Positions 19,447-28,872 of a stretch of 64,000 nucleotides of DNA are shown piece after piece; the stretch's first letter is position 1; each line of letters begins with the position of its first letter. Location: contig NZ_JAAMFM010000004.1 of the NCBI RefSeq assembly GCF_013376105.1, forward strand, positions 62,001 to 126,000, written 5' to 3'. This stretch comes from Arthrobacter wenxiniae. Lineage in GTDB: Bacteria; Actinomycetota; Actinomycetes; Actinomycetales; Micrococcaceae. Below the pieces are notes generated by a model. That model saw only the letters and a program-made list of their open reading frames with translations. It ran no database searches and had not been told where the DNA came from. The position numbers and the translations under genes were made by a program.

Positions 19447-19933
19447 CGGCGCCCTGCCGCTCCGATACCTTCGTTTCCAGTCGGGGGCCCGCATCGGCGT
19501 CCTCCTCCGCGTGGACCACCAGGACCGGGCAGCTGGCATGGGCGGCACAGGCGGAGCTGACTGAACCCAGCAGCATGCCCGCGAAGCCGCCGTGGCCCCG
19601 CGAACCAAGGATGAGCATTTGCGCGGACTTCGCCTCCTCGATCAACATCCTTGCCGATTGGCCGCGGAGGCACTCGGCGATCAGGCCTTCCGGCTTATCG
19701 TCACCGAAAGCGTCGACCAGGGCCTGGGACAGCACCTCCTGGGCCTCGGACCGGCCGTCGGAAGCGAGGTACGGCCCATACATCACTTCCATGTTCCAGG
19801 CCGTGACTGCCTTGATGGTGGCGTGCAGCGGACCTGCCAGCTTATTCGCCCACCTCAAAGCCAGGATTGACTGCGGTGAGCCGTCCACTCCCACCACAAT
19901 GGGCAAGCCCTCACCGGGTGTCGAACCGTCCAT
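19424..19933 (-). CDS. Universal stress protein, single domain, upstream of mgtA
   Basis: A 169-residue UspA protein: PIVVGVDGSPQS at the N-terminus and GSRGHGGFAGMLLGS as the ATP-binding loop, then SSACAAHASCPVLVV. It has an acidic C-terminal tail. It leads a two-gene unit with mgtA (23 bp overlap). The DosR-type box at 20074-20087 lies about 140 bp upstream and is shared with the divergent phosphoketolase operon. The ATG at 19933 (MDGSTPGEG) is chosen, and the in-frame extension to 20038 lacks Usp similarity. Confidence 0.92.
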   Translation of the reverse strand: MDGSTPGEGLPIVVGVDGSPQSILALRWANKLAGPLHATIKAVTAWNMEVMYGPYLASDGRSEAQEVLSQALVDAFGDDKPEGLIAECLRGQSARMLIEEAKSAQMLILGSRGHGGFAGMLLGSVSSACAAHASCPVLVVHAEEDADAGPRLETKVSERQGADEPAGNI

Positions 19934-20073
19934 GCAACTACCGTCCTTAAGAGTCCTCCACAACTGGCCGGTCGCCAGCTGGGCACGGGCCAAGTCCGCG
20001 CCGTCCCGGAAAACCCATGGGACGGCACATCCCCGCAACTCCCATGGTGGCCGCGGGCAGGCACTGCTGCACA

Positions 20074-20087
20074 GGGCACAAAGTCCC
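20074..20087. promoter_or_regulatory. DosR-type box between usp-mgtA and phosphoketolase operon
   Basis: GGGCACAAAGTCCC followed by TAA matches the core with one mismatch. It is located in the divergent intergenic region, 75 bp before the phosphoketolase start and about 140 bp from the usp start. Confidence 0.55.
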
Positions 20088-20162
20088 TAACGCCCGGGCC
20101 GTCATGGTGGGACGCTGGAGACACTGGAATCGTTCCCCAACCATGACCACTGGGAGTCACCC

Positions 20163-22655
20163 TTGAACAGCAGCCTCGGGGCCGCCGTGCAGCCGGTACA
20201 GCACGGAATCGCGACAGCGGCCCGCCCGGGCGAATGGGACTTGCTTGGCAGATACTGGGACGCGGCCAACTACCTGACCGTCGCGCAGATTTATCTGAAG
20301 GAGAATGCGCTGCTTCGCCGGCCGCTGGGCGTGGACGACATCAAGCCGCGGCTGCTGGGACATTGGGGAACCAGCCCGGGGTTGTCCCTGATCTACGCCC
20401 ACCTGAACCGGCTCATCAACAGGACGGGTGCCCAGGTGCTGTTTGTGGCGGGCCCCGGGCACGGGGGGCCGGCCGTCGTGGCCAACCTCTACCTCGAGGG
20501 GACGTACACCGATACCTATCCACGGATCGGCCGGGACAACGACGGGCTCCGCCACCTTATCCGGCAGTTCTCCACCCCTGGGGGTATCCCCAGCCACGTG
20601 GGCCCGCCCACTCCCGGTTCCATCCATGAGGGTGGGGAACTCGGGTACTCGCTCATGCACGCCACCGGCGCGGCGCTGGACAATCCCGGGCTCATCGTCG
20701 CCTGCGTCGTAGGCGACGGAGAAGCGGAAACCGGCCCCCTGGAGGGCTCATGGAAGGCGCCGGCCTTTCTGAACCCGGCCCGGGACGGCGCCGTGCTGCC
20801 GATCCTGCACCTCAACGGCTGGAAGATTTCAGGCCCCACAGTGCTGGGCCGCCAAGCCGACGAACAGGTCCTGGCGCTGCTCAGGGCACACGGCTGGGAC
20901 CCCGTCGTTGTGTCCGGCACCGACCCGGCCCTGGTACACCCCCAGCTTGCGCGGGCGCTCGAGCACGCCCATGCAGGCATTCTTGAGATTCAGAGCGGGG
21001 CCAGGCTCCATGGAACCACCGGGCCCGCTCGGTGGCCGGCGATCATCCTGCGCACGCCCAAGGGCTGGACCGGCCCGGCAGAAGTGGACGGCGTTCAGGT
21101 GGAAGGTACGTTCCGCGCCCATCAAGTTCCCTTGGCGGGCGTGCGGGAGAATCCCGCGCACCTTGCCCAGCTTGAGGCCTGGCTGCGTTCCTACCATCCG
21201 GAAACACTCTTCGACGACGCCGGATGCCTCGCGCCCGAGCTGGCCGCGCTCGCGCCGCAGGGGCAGTTGCGCATGGGGGCCAATCCATGGTCCAATGGCG
21301 GCGCCGTCCAGGTTCCCCTGCCCCTGCGTCCGCTGGAAGGATACGCGCTCCGGATTGGTGTCCCGGGAGCCACAAAGCACGAGACCACCAAGCCGCTCGG
21401 CGAAATGCTCAGGGACATCTACACGGATACGTCCGGCAATCCACGGTTCAGGCTGTTCTGTCCCGATGAAACCACCAGCAACCGCCTGGGTGCCGTTTTT
21501 GAGGCCACCGACAGGTGCCTCATGGAGCCGGCCCGGGAATCGGATGAACACATCTCGGCCGGCGGGCGGGTCATGGAAGTCCTGTCCGAGCACCTCTGCC
21601 AGGGCTGGTTGGAGGGCTACCTGCTGACCGGGCGCCACGGCTTCTTTGCCAGCTACGAAGCGTTTGCGATGGTGAGCGCCTCCATGACGGTCCAGCACGC
21701 CAAATGGCTCCAACATGCCCGGAAACTGCCGTGGCGCAAGCCCGTCCCGAGCTTGAACATCCTTCTCACATCCACCTGCTGGCGCAATGACCACAACGGC
21801 TTCAGCCACCAGGGACCGGGCCTGATCGACACCGTGCTGTCCCTGTCGGGAACGGTCGTGCGCGTATATCTGCCCCCGGATGCAAACACACTGCTCGCCG
21901 CTGCTGCGCACGTCCTCTCCAGCAAGGACTACGTGAACCTGCTGGTGGTGGACAAGCAGGAGCACCCGCAATACTTGACCCTCGCCGACGCACGGGCACA
22001 TGCGGCCGCGGGGGCCTCCATCTGGGCCTGGGCCGGAAACGCCGGGGAGGCGCACCCGGACATTGTGCTTGCCTGCGCCGGCGACGTCCCCACAGAGGAA
22101 ACGCTGGCCGCCGCCTGGCTGCTCCAACGCCATGTGCCGAAGCTGCGCGTCCGGGTGGTCAACGTCATGGACCTGCTGGTGCTTCCGCCGCGGGATGTCC
22201 ACCCCCACGGCCTCCCTGATGCCGAATTTGAAGCGCTCTTCACGGCCGACTGCGATGTAGTCGTGGCATGGCACGGTTACGCCCGTGCGTTCCACCAGCT
22301 CCTGCACGGGCGGAAGAATCCGGGCCGCTTCCACGTCCGCGGCTACAACGAACAGGGAACCACCACCACCCCGTTCGACATGGTGGTGCTCAACCGGATG
22401 AGCCGGTACCACCTCGCGTTGGCGGCCCTTGGCCGCACGGCCCGCACCGTTGAGGGGATGGATGCACTGCGGGAACACTGCGTTGAAATGCTGGCCAGGC
22501 ACGAAGTCCATATCCACGAACACCTCGAGGACCTCCCCGTCATCCGCGACTGGGTCTGGACCCCGCCCGTTCCTGGTCCCGGCAGCCCTGGGCATTCCGC
22601 GCCAGGACCCGCTGTCGCACGGCCGGCTGTCGAAGGAGACCAAGGAAATGAATGA
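20163..22655 (+). CDS. xfp: Phosphoketolase (xylulose-5-phosphate/fructose-6-phosphate)
   Basis: An 830-residue TPP enzyme that cleaves xylulose 5-phosphate or fructose 6-phosphate with phosphate to give acetyl phosphate plus a shorter sugar phosphate. Visible landmarks are HWGTSPGLS, GPGHGGPA, STPGGIPSHVGP, HEGGELGYSL and the TPP/Mg motif VGDGEAETGPLEGSW. Near the C-terminus are EQGTTTTPFDMVVLN and SRYHLALAAL. The start codon is probably TTG at 20163 with GGGAG upstream. It heads an operon with a usp (8 bp overlap), a small membrane peptide, a cytochrome b pair and a VIT transporter. Acetyl phosphate made here could feed acetate or acetyl-CoA during oxygen limitation. No acetate kinase is in the window. 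Confidence 0.96.
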   Translation: MNSSLGAAVQPVQHGIATAARPGEWDLLGRYWDAANYLTVAQIYLKENALLRRPLGVDDIKPRLLGHWGTSPGLSLIYAHLNRLINRTGAQVLFVAGPGHGGPAVVANLYLEGTYTDTYPRIGRDNDGLRHLIRQFSTPGGIPSHVGPPTPGSIHEGGELGYSLMHATGAALDNPGLIVACVVGDGEAETGPLEGSWKAPAFLNPARDGAVLPILHLNGWKISGPTVLGRQADEQVLALLRAHGWDPVVVSGTDPALVHPQLARALEHAHAGILEIQSGARLHGTTGPARWPAIILRTPKGWTGPAEVDGVQVEGTFRAHQVPLAGVRENPAHLAQLEAWLRSYHPETLFDDAGCLAPELAALAPQGQLRMGANPWSNGGAVQVPLPLRPLEGYALRIGVPGATKHETTKPLGEMLRDIYTDTSGNPRFRLFCPDETTSNRLGAVFEATDRCLMEPARESDEHISAGGRVMEVLSEHLCQGWLEGYLLTGRHGFFASYEAFAMVSASMTVQHAKWLQHARKLPWRKPVPSLNILLTSTCWRNDHNGFSHQGPGLIDTVLSLSGTVVRVYLPPDANTLLAAAAHVLSSKDYVNLLVVDKQEHPQYLTLADARAHAAAGASIWAWAGNAGEAHPDIVLACAGDVPTEETLAAAWLLQRHVPKLRVRVVNVMDLLVLPPRDVHPHGLPDAEFEALFTADCDVVVAWHGYARAFHQLLHGRKNPGRFHVRGYNEQGTTTTPFDMVVLNRMSRYHLALAALGRTARTVEGMDALREHCVEMLARHEVHIHEHLEDLPVIRDWVWTPPVPGPGSPGHSAPGPAVARPAVEGDQGNE

Positions 22656-23097
22656 CCACAACGATCCGCAAATGATAGTCGTCGGCGTCGACGGATCGCC
22701 GCCGTCAGTCGAGGCGCTCCGCCAGGCGGAAAAGCTTGCAATCCGTCTCGGCGCACAGGTCACGGCGTTGACGTGCTGGAGCATCCCCACCATCTACGAA
22801 TCCCCCTACGGTCTGGGCGGCGTCGACTATGAAAAGAGCGCCCAAAAGGTGCTCGACCAGGCAGTGGAGGATGCTTTCGGCGTCGACTGGCCGGAGAATT
22901 TGACGACCCGCCTCATCCAGGGCCCGGCGCGGGAGACCCTGATCGAGGAAAGCCGGCAGGCGATGATGATAGTCCTGGGGCGGCGCGGCTTCGGCGGGTT
23001 CCGGGGGCTGCTCATGGGATCCGTCAGTTCTGCATGCACCGCTCACGCGCACTGCCCCGTGTTGGTCGTGCACGCCCTGCAACAACGGAAACAATAA
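22648..23097 (+). CDS. Universal stress protein in phosphoketolase operon
   Basis: A 149-residue UspA protein with MIVVGVDGSPPS and the ATP-binding loop GRRGFGGFRGLLMGS, followed by SSACTAHAHCPVLVV. The ATG at 22648 overlaps the end of xfp by eight bases and has AAGGA six bases upstream, so the two are translationally linked. It is most similar in its final third to the Usps at 3834 and 43829. Confidence 0.93.
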   Translation: MNDHNDPQMIVVGVDGSPPSVEALRQAEKLAIRLGAQVTALTCWSIPTIYESPYGLGGVDYEKSAQKVLDQAVEDAFGVDWPENLTTRLIQGPARETLIEESRQAMMIVLGRRGFGGFRGLLMGSVSSACTAHAHCPVLVVHALQQRKQ

Positions 23098-23114
23098 AGA
23101 CAATGGAGGCCACC

Positions 23115-23282
23115 ATGCTTGAGCTGATGTCGCAAGCCCCTTCCCCGATCACGCCGGGAACCTATTTTGGCTGGGGGGACGTGATGATCCAATCGGGCAA
23201 CCTTGTTGTCATCATCGCCATGCTCGTCCTCTTCGTCCTCGCCCTGGTACTGCCGTTTCCCGGCGGACGGAGCCGGAAATGA
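23115..23282 (+). CDS. Small single-span membrane peptide preceding cytochrome b
   Basis: A 55-residue protein with one hydrophobic helix (about residues 27-49, rich in Val, Ile and Leu) and a short basic end GGRSRK. GGAGG lies five bases before the ATG at 23115, and an upstream ATG at 23103 is less likely. It overlaps the cytochrome b gene by four bases, so it is very likely a small subunit of the same membrane complex. I recognise no named family. Confidence 0.72.
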   Translation: MLELMSQAPSPITPGTYFGWGDVMIQSGNLVVIIAMLVLFVLALVLPFPGGRSRK

Positions 23283-23986
23283 GCACGGTCAAGGAGTCCT
23301 CACCCGACCCGGAAGTGGCTGGGACTGGCGCCTACACATGGACAGGCAAGTCACGGCAATGGTTTTTGAGGCACCTCCCGCCGGACAAGCTGCTGCCCGA
23401 AGACCAGCCAAGCTACGTCGCGACGTGGGCCTACGTCTTCGGGATGGGCGCCGTCGCCGGCCTGGTTTTCATCATCGGTTCCGGGGTGGTGCTTAGCCTT
23501 AACGGCCCCCAGTGGTACCACGTCTCCTCGTTGGGCCACTTCACCAACAGTGTTCATTTGTGGAGCGTGGAACTGTTCTTCATGTTCATGGTGGTCCACC
23601 TGTGGATCAAGTTCTGGATGGCGGCTTGGCGTGGAGGGCGCTTGCTGACCTGGATCACCGGCATGGTGGCATTCCTTGTCTCCATCGTGACAGCGTTTAC
23701 CGGCTACCTGCTGCAGACGAACTTCGACTCCCAGTGGATTGCCTTTGAAGCGAAAGACGCCCTGAATGCCGTCGGCATCGGGGCATGGTTCAACGTGGCC
23801 AACCTGGGCCAGATCTTCATGTGGCACATCATGCTGCTGCCCCTGGCGGTCGGTGCCGTCGTCGCCCTGCACGTCGTGATGGTGCGCGCCCACGGCGTCG
23901 TCCCACCGCTCGATGCCGCCGAGACCGACGCCCAGCTCTGCGATTCCAACGGCACCTCACCCGAACCGGAGGCGAATCAGCCATGA
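23279..23986 (+). CDS. Cytochrome b N-terminal-domain protein (two-heme, stand-alone)
   Basis: A 235-residue membrane protein equivalent to the four-helix N-terminal half of bc/b6f cytochrome b. The heme ligands are in the classical spacing: His93 and His107 (H-x13-H) in one helix, His183 and His198 (H-x14-H) in another, enough for two b hemes. GYLLQTNFDSQW lies between them. The C-terminal half of cytochrome b is not in this protein. A C-terminal hydrophobic helix and a PFIPGLRSIPRKIP motif in the next gene may replace part of it. No Rieske protein or cytochrome c is nearby. It overlaps both neighbours by four bases. It is probably a quinol-reactive electron carrier whose partner is unknown. 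Confidence 0.88.
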   Translation: MSTVKESSPDPEVAGTGAYTWTGKSRQWFLRHLPPDKLLPEDQPSYVATWAYVFGMGAVAGLVFIIGSGVVLSLNGPQWYHVSSLGHFTNSVHLWSVELFFMFMVVHLWIKFWMAAWRGGRLLTWITGMVAFLVSIVTAFTGYLLQTNFDSQWIAFEAKDALNAVGIGAWFNVANLGQIFMWHIMLLPLAVGAVVALHVVMVRAHGVVPPLDAAETDAQLCDSNGTSPEPEANQP

Positions 23987-24936
23987 GCAGGATCCCATCA
24001 CCGATGTCGTGGCGGAAAGGCGATGACATTGCCAGCAGGCCGTGGCGTGGACGCATCCGGGACTACGACCTGTTCAAGGAACTCACGATCGGCGTCGTCG
24101 TCGTCGGCCTGCTTGTACTCGGCCTTTCCGCCATTTTCAGTTCGCCGGACGACCCCGGGGTGACACTAAAATCCTGGGCAGCAGCGGCGCCGTCGGACTT
24201 TGTCGCGACAGCAACCGCCGAACTTGGCGGCACGAGCGGCACGGCAGGCTACGGCCCGCCCTACAACTCCACTCCCGACGCCTCACAACACCTGGGGTTC
24301 TTCAACCCCCAGGAGCTCTCCGGTGTACGGCTCCCGGTCGACACGGCCAACGACTTCGTCATCAACCCACTCAAAACCCTGCCCACCCCGCCGGCGGCCC
24401 TGGCAACATGGTCCGCCGCCACCGCTGATCAGCAGACGAAGTGGACAGCCGATTACACCACTGCGCTCTCCGCGGCGCCCAATGGCGACCCTGCACGCGT
24501 AGCCAACGGCAACTACGGGCCCGTTCCCGCCTTGACAAGTGCACTGCTGGGCATGGCTGCCAGCGGCAACCTGGACGGCGTTCTCCAGAACAGCGGGCAG
24601 CCCTACAACCTCGACTACACCCCGACCATCCTGTTTCTGGGAGACGGCAACTACTTTCCCGATCTCGCCACCACGGCCCACCTCACAGGGGACCAATGGG
24701 GTGTCATGAACGAGACCGGCAACACGCCAGGCCAGTCGTGGCTGTGGCTCTTCTCGCTGCTGTACCAGATCGAAGCCTACAAGTCCTCCCCGAATGCGGA
24801 CATCCTTGTGGTCGCCACGATGCTGGTGCTCTCGCTCCTGCTAACGCTGCTCCCCTTCATTCCCGGACTTCGCTCGATTCCCCGCAAGATCCCCGTCCAC
24901 CGCCTCATCTGGAAGGACTACTACGGCAAACGGTAG
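23983..24936 (+). CDS. Cytochrome b partner: two-span membrane protein with large external domain
   Basis: A 317-residue protein. A cytoplasmic basic N-terminus is followed by a hydrophobic helix (about residues 34-55), about 215 residues that should lie outside the membrane, and a second helix (about 275-297). The C-terminus PFIPGLRSIPRKIPVHRLIW recalls the end of cytochrome b/subunit IV. The external part is rich in Asn, Thr, Ala and Pro and has no CxxCH heme motif or obvious Fe-S motif. It starts within the stop of the cytochrome b gene (four-base overlap). A dedicated subunit of the same complex is the best guess. I cannot name a family. Confidence 0.75.
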   Translation: MSRIPSPMSWRKGDDIASRPWRGRIRDYDLFKELTIGVVVVGLLVLGLSAIFSSPDDPGVTLKSWAAAAPSDFVATATAELGGTSGTAGYGPPYNSTPDASQHLGFFNPQELSGVRLPVDTANDFVINPLKTLPTPPAALATWSAATADQQTKWTADYTTALSAAPNGDPARVANGNYGPVPALTSALLGMAASGNLDGVLQNSGQPYNLDYTPTILFLGDGNYFPDLATTAHLTGDQWGVMNETGNTPGQSWLWLFSLLYQIEAYKSSPNADILVVATMLVLSLLLTLLPFIPGLRSIPRKIPVHRLIWKDYYGKR

Positions 24937-25588
24937 TCCGGGGGCGCCCAGCGACGAACCCCATGCCTACAGCATCGCCGGACGCCTGAACTGGCTGCGG
25001 GCCGGAGTCCTGGGCGCCGACGACGGCATTGTCTCGGTCGCCGCCACCGCCGTGGGTGTTGCGGGCGTGACCAATTCGCCCACCCCCATTCTGGTGGCCG
25101 GCATCGCCGCCGTCGTGGGTGGTGCAATCTCCATGGCTTTGGGCGAATACGTATCGGTCAGCAGCCAACGCGACAGCCAGCGGGCCCTCGTGGAAATTGA
25201 GCGGCGCGAGTTGGCCGATTCCCCGGAAGCAGAACTGGCCGAACTCGCGGGACTCTACATGGCCAAGGGTCTCAGCCTTGAAACGGCTCAGCGGGTGGCC
25301 GAGGAACTCACCGAACATGATGCCCTGGCCGCGCATCTGTCCACCAAATTGAACATAGACCAGGACGAGCCGGCCAACCCCTGGCAAGCCGCCCACGCCT
25401 CGGCGGCCGCCTTCACCGCTGGTGCCATCCTGCCACTGCCGGCCATCCTGCTTCCGCCCGGCGTCTTCCGGATCCCGGTGACATTCCTCGCCGTCCTGGT
25501 GGCCCGGCGAGTTCTAGCATCGCCAACAAAGGATGGGGACCAGGCGGGGCTGGCCAACAGTCCGGAGATGGATGCCGGGCATCCATGA
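24935..25588 (+). CDS. VIT1/CCC1-family iron/manganese transporter (start codon unclear)
   Basis: A membrane protein of the VIT family, which exports or sequesters Fe2+/Mn2+. The conserved N-terminal region RLNWLRAGVLGADDGIVS and the helix pair with GGAISMALGEYVSVSSQRD are clear, as are the cytoplasmic helical segment and the C-terminal TM pair. The family homology begins at about 24953 (DEPHAYSIAGRLN). However, the frame has no ATG, GTG or TTG between the in-frame stop at 24842 and the GTG at 25052, which lies inside the first conserved helix. Either a non-AUG start, a frameshift from the preceding gene or a damaged start must be assumed. The coordinate given marks where homology plausibly begins. 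Confidence 0.75.
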   Translation, partial: SPGAPSDEPHAYSIAGRLNWLRAGVLGADDGIVSVAATAVGVAGVTNSPTPILVAGIAAVVGGAISMALGEYVSVSSQRDSQRALVEIERRELADSPEAELAELAGLYMAKGLSLETAQRVAEELTEHDALAAHLSTKLNIDQDEPANPWQAAHASAAAFTAGAILPLPAILLPPGVFRIPVTFLAVLVARRVLASPTKDGDQAGLANSPEMDAGHP

Positions 25589-25618
25589 CCCCAGTCCCGG
25601 TAGTCCAGTCCGGGCAAC

Positions 25619-25876
25619 TCAGTCCGAGCGCCTCAGCGCCGCGCGCCGGGCAAGGAACTCCTGCTCGCCAATTTCCCCGTGGGCAAAACGTTCCGTGAGG
25701 ATGCGCTCGGCCTCGTGGTGCGGCGGGCGGGGCGCCAGCCCGCCCCGACCCGGGCATGAACCCCTGACAAGCAGCACCACGGCAACCGCCACCGCACCCC
25801 AGACAAGGAGCATCACCGCCGCCATGGCCAACCATGCGCCGATCCCCCAGCCGGTCCCGGCCCATCGATACATCAT
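25619..25876 (-). CDS. SHOCT-domain small membrane protein
   Basis: An 85-residue protein with one hydrophobic helix (about residues 10-38) and a C-terminal SHOCT motif, ILTERFAHGEIGEQEFLARR. SHOCT tails are thought to mediate oligomerisation, and the function is unknown. AAGGAGGA lies six bases before the ATG at 25876, which decides the start among three closely spaced ATGs. It follows the CtpF-like ATPase on the same strand and converges on the VIT gene. Confidence 0.82.
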   Translation of the reverse strand: MMYRWAGTGWGIGAWLAMAAVMLLVWGAVAVAVVLLVRGSCPGRGGLAPRPPHHEAERILTERFAHGEIGEQEFLARRAALRRSD

Positions 25877-25914
25877 GATCATTCCTCCTTCAATGAGGCT
25901 ACGACCGCCCGCCT

Positions 25915-28704
25915 TCACGTGAGAGGGGACCAGGTCCCTGGCGAAGCCGGCGTGGAAACGCGTGCCCGCCTGCGGCGGAAGGACTTGAACACTTCATCGG
26001 CGCCCCACACGAGGAACGGAAACGGCAGGAGCAACAGCAGCTGCCAGGGCTCCGGAACCGCAGTGCCAAATACCCGCTGCAAAGGCGCGATGCCCACCAC
26101 CGCGGCGCTGAACACTAGTTCAAACGCGATGCCCCCGAGCAGGAGGCGGTTGGTGGCCACCCCGATCCTGCGCAGGGAGACTGTCTGGGTGCGGGCCGCC
26201 ATGGCCGTGCCCACCTGGCAGGCCACGATCCCCAGGAAAGTCATGGTGGTGGCCTGCTGCCAGAGTACGTGCATCTGGCCAGTGGAAACGTCCCGGCCCG
26301 GAACCCAGCCGCCGGCCCACAGGGTGAGCAGGAATGCAGCGGAAACCAGGAGTGCGGACATACCTCCGAGCACGCCCCAGGCGCGCGCCAACATCAAGCC
26401 GTTGATGACGTTCTCCGTCCGGGGACGGGGCCGGCGCTGCATCAGGCCCGGTTCGGCAGCCTCCCGCCCGAGCGCCAGCGCCGGCAGGGTTTCGGTGAAG
26501 AGGTCTATGGCCAGGATCTGCATCACGGTCAGGGGCAGGGGCACCTGACCACCGGATGCCGCGTAGATGAGGAAGGGAACGACTTCCGGCGTGGCATGGG
26601 CAAATATGTAGATGATGAACTTGCGCACGTTGTCATACACGCGACGCCCCGCCTCCACTGCGGCGACAATTGAGGCGAAGTTGTCGTCCGTGAGGACCAT
26701 GGTCGCCGCCTCGCGGGCCACGTCAGTCCCGGACTTGCCCATCGCCACACCAATGTCTGCCCGGCGCAGCGCCGGCGCGTCATTGACGCCGTCACCGGTC
26801 ATGGCCACGACGTGGCCCAGGCCCTGCAGGGCGTCGGTGATGCGCAGCTTGGCTTCCGGGGAACTGCGCGCAAAAATGAGTTCTCCACCAGTTTCCAACA
26901 GCTCGTCCAAGGCAGCCTCACTCATCCTGTCCAGCTCGGCGCCGTTGACAGTTTGCAGCCCGTCCCCGCCAATGCCCACCCGCCTGGCGATGCCTGCCGC
27001 CGTCAGCCCGTTGTCCCCCGTGATGATGATCAAACGGACGCCGGCCGAATGGCACCGTGCAACGGCCTCGCGGACCTGAGGGCGCGGAGGGTCGAACATG
27101 GCGGCAAGCCCCAGGAAGGTCAGTTCGCGTTCCACAGCCCCGCGTGAAAGTCCCGAGAGCGGGCCAGACATCGGCCTGTCCGCCAGGGCCAGGACCCTCA
27201 GGCCCTGGGCCGCCCACCGGTCGACGGCGGTTAGGATCGACGCCTTGTCCCCTTCCGTAAGGTCCCGATCGCCATCCCCGGCGGCAATGCGCGTGCACAG
27301 CGGTAGGAGGTCCTCCGGGGCGCCCTTGGCATGGACTGCGGTTGCGAAACCAATCCTGTCCAGGGTGGACATGCGCCTCAGCCCCGGATCAAAGTGGAAT
27401 TGTGCCAGCCGTTCTGCGTGGAGGCTTTCAGCGGTGGTGCCCATGCCGGCAGCCAAGTGAAGGAGGGCCAGTTCCGTCGGGTCCCCGGTCTCAGCGGCCT
27501 CCGGCGTGCGGCCAAGACGGGCATTGTTGCAAGCCACGCAGGCGGCGGTGAATCGCCGCAACCACGCGTCGCGGGGAGGCGGCGGCTCATCGGCCCTATG
27601 CTTGCCGGACCCGGACGGCATCCAGTAGTTGAGGACCCTCATGCGGTTCATGGTCAGCGTGCCTGTCTTGTCCGTGCAGATCACGCTCGTTGAACCAAGC
27701 GTCTCCACGGCCGATATCCGCTTGACAAGGGTCCCGCGCCGCGCGAGGACCCTGACGCCGACGGCAAGGGCAAGAGTAATGGTCGGCAGCAACCCTTCCG
27801 GTACATTGGCAACCAGCAGGCCGATGGCAAAGTTCAGGGTGTCCCCCAGCGACAGTCCACCCAGGATCATTCCAACGGGGATGAAGGCCACACCCGTGGT
27901 GACGGCGACAACGGCGATCAGGCGGGCCACGCGTCCCACCTGCTTCTCCAGGGGGCTCAGGTCGTGCCCGGCCCGTTGGGTGAGGGCCGCAATCCGGCCC
28001 ATCTCCGTCTGCATCCCGGTGGCGAAGACCACTGCGGCGGCCTCTCCTCCGGTGCACGAGCTGCCGCTGAATACGATGTCGGGCGCCTGCAGCAGCGGTC
28101 CTCCCCTGGCACTGGCGACGTCGGCAGTGCGGAACACCGGGAGCGACTCACCGGTGAGCGTTGAGACATCCATTTCCAGGGAGCCGTCGAGAAGCCGTCC
28201 GTCGGCGGAGACGCGGTCACCCTCGCGGACAATCATCACATCCCCCGGTACAAGGAGTGCCGCGTCGACCAGGACCTCTTCACCTTCCCGCAGCACCCTG
28301 GCCTGGGCCGGCAGGTAGGCGCTCAAAGCCTCCACAGCGCGCTCGGCATGGCGTTCCTGAAAGAACGCAAACAAGGCATTGAGGACAATTACCGCAACGA
28401 TGGCAATCGACAGGGGGACCGTTCCGGTCACAAACGCAAGTCCGGCCGCGACCCACAGCAAGAGGGCAAGTGGATGAACAAACTGCTTCCCGAGCTCCCG
28501 GGACCAATGCATGGTTCCCCGCCTGACCAGTTCGTTCCGTCCATGAACCAGCAGGCGCCGCTCGCTTTCGCGCGCGGAGAGCCCTTCGCGGCGTCCCCGA
28601 AGGTCACGCAGCAGCCGTTCGAGGGGTTCTTGTGGATCCAGAACAGGAGCACCTGCATCCGTACGGGACACGGCAGGGACCCCGTCCGATCTGTCAGTAG
28701 CCAT
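25915..28704 (-). CDS. CtpF-like P2-type cation-transporting ATPase
   Basis: A P-type ATPase of about 929 residues with the type II layout: cation ATPase N-terminal region, actuator LTGESLP, M4 ion-binding [14 protein letters not shown], phosphorylation site [12 protein letters not shown], nucleotide domain KGAPEDLLP and hinge [15 protein letters not shown]. The M5/M6 motifs are [16 protein letters not shown] and [16 protein letters not shown]. The PEGL motif indicates Ca2+- or Na+-type substrates. M. tuberculosis CtpF (Rv1997), a DosR-regulon member, is of this type. A perfect DosR-type box lies 69 bp upstream at 28773. The start is ambiguous between 28704 and 28713. A Pro-rich basic C-terminus ends two bases before the intergenic region to the SHOCT gene. 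Confidence 0.93.
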   Translation of the reverse strand: MATDRSDGVPAVSRTDAGAPVLDPQEPLERLLRDLRGRREGLSARESERRLLVHGRNELVRRGTMHWSRELGKQFVHPLALLLWVAAGLAFVTGTVPLSIAIVAVIVLNALFAFFQERHAERAVEALSAYLPAQARVLREGEEVLVDAALLVPGDVMIVREGDRVSADGRLLDGSLEMDVSTLTGESLPVFRTADVASARGGPLLQAPDIVFSGSSCTGGEAAAVVFATGMQTEMGRIAALTQRAGHDLSPLEKQVGRVARLIAVVAVTTGVAFIPVGMILGGLSLGDTLNFAIGLLVANVPEGLLPTITLALAVGVRVLARRGTLVKRISAVETLGSTSVICTDKTGTLTMNRMRVLNYWMPSGSGKHRADEPPPPRDAWLRRFTAACVACNNARLGRTPEAAETGDPTELALLHLAAGMGTTAESLHAERLAQFHFDPGLRRMSTLDRIGFATAVHAKGAPEDLLPLCTRIAAGDGDRDLTEGDKASILTAVDRWAAQGLRVLALADRPMSGPLSGLSRGAVERELTFLGLAAMFDPPRPQVREAVARCHSAGVRLIIITGDNGLTAAGIARRVGIGGDGLQTVNGAELDRMSEAALDELLETGGELIFARSSPEAKLRITDALQGLGHVVAMTGDGVNDAPALRRADIGVAMGKSGTDVAREAATMVLTDDNFASIVAAVEAGRRVYDNVRKFIIYIFAHATPEVVPFLIYAASGGQVPLPLTVMQILAIDLFTETLPALALGREAAEPGLMQRRPRPRTENVINGLMLARAWGVLGGMSALLVSAAFLLTLWAGGWVPGRDVSTGQMHVLWQQATTMTFLGIVACQVGTAMAARTQTVSLRRIGVATNRLLLGGIAFELVFSAAVVGIAPLQRVFGTAVPEPWQLLLLLPFPFLVWGADEVFKSFRRRRARVSTPASPGTWSPLT

Positions 28705-28772
28705 TGGCTCCATCCATGGTGGGTAGTGCCTGATGTCCACTTCATCGTGTCAGCGGCGGCAGGGCGGGCAAA

Positions 28773-28786
28773 GGGGCTTTGGGCCC
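28773..28786. promoter_or_regulatory. DosR-type box, perfect core, between ctpF-like and hsp20
   Basis: GGGGCTTTGGGCCC followed by TAT matches the core exactly. It is positioned between two divergent genes, 69 bp from the ATPase start and 86 bp from the hsp20 start, so it may serve both. Confidence 0.65.
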
Positions 28787-28872
28787 TATTCATGTCCCCC
28801 TGGTGGGCGTCTACTGGAAGTACGGCTTGCCCTTGCGCGGCCGCCACCTTTCACCCAATAGGAGGAAGCACC

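Noticed and set aside
20829-22793. 654-codon minus-strand frame
   Set aside because: It is antisense to xfp, with no domain similarity.
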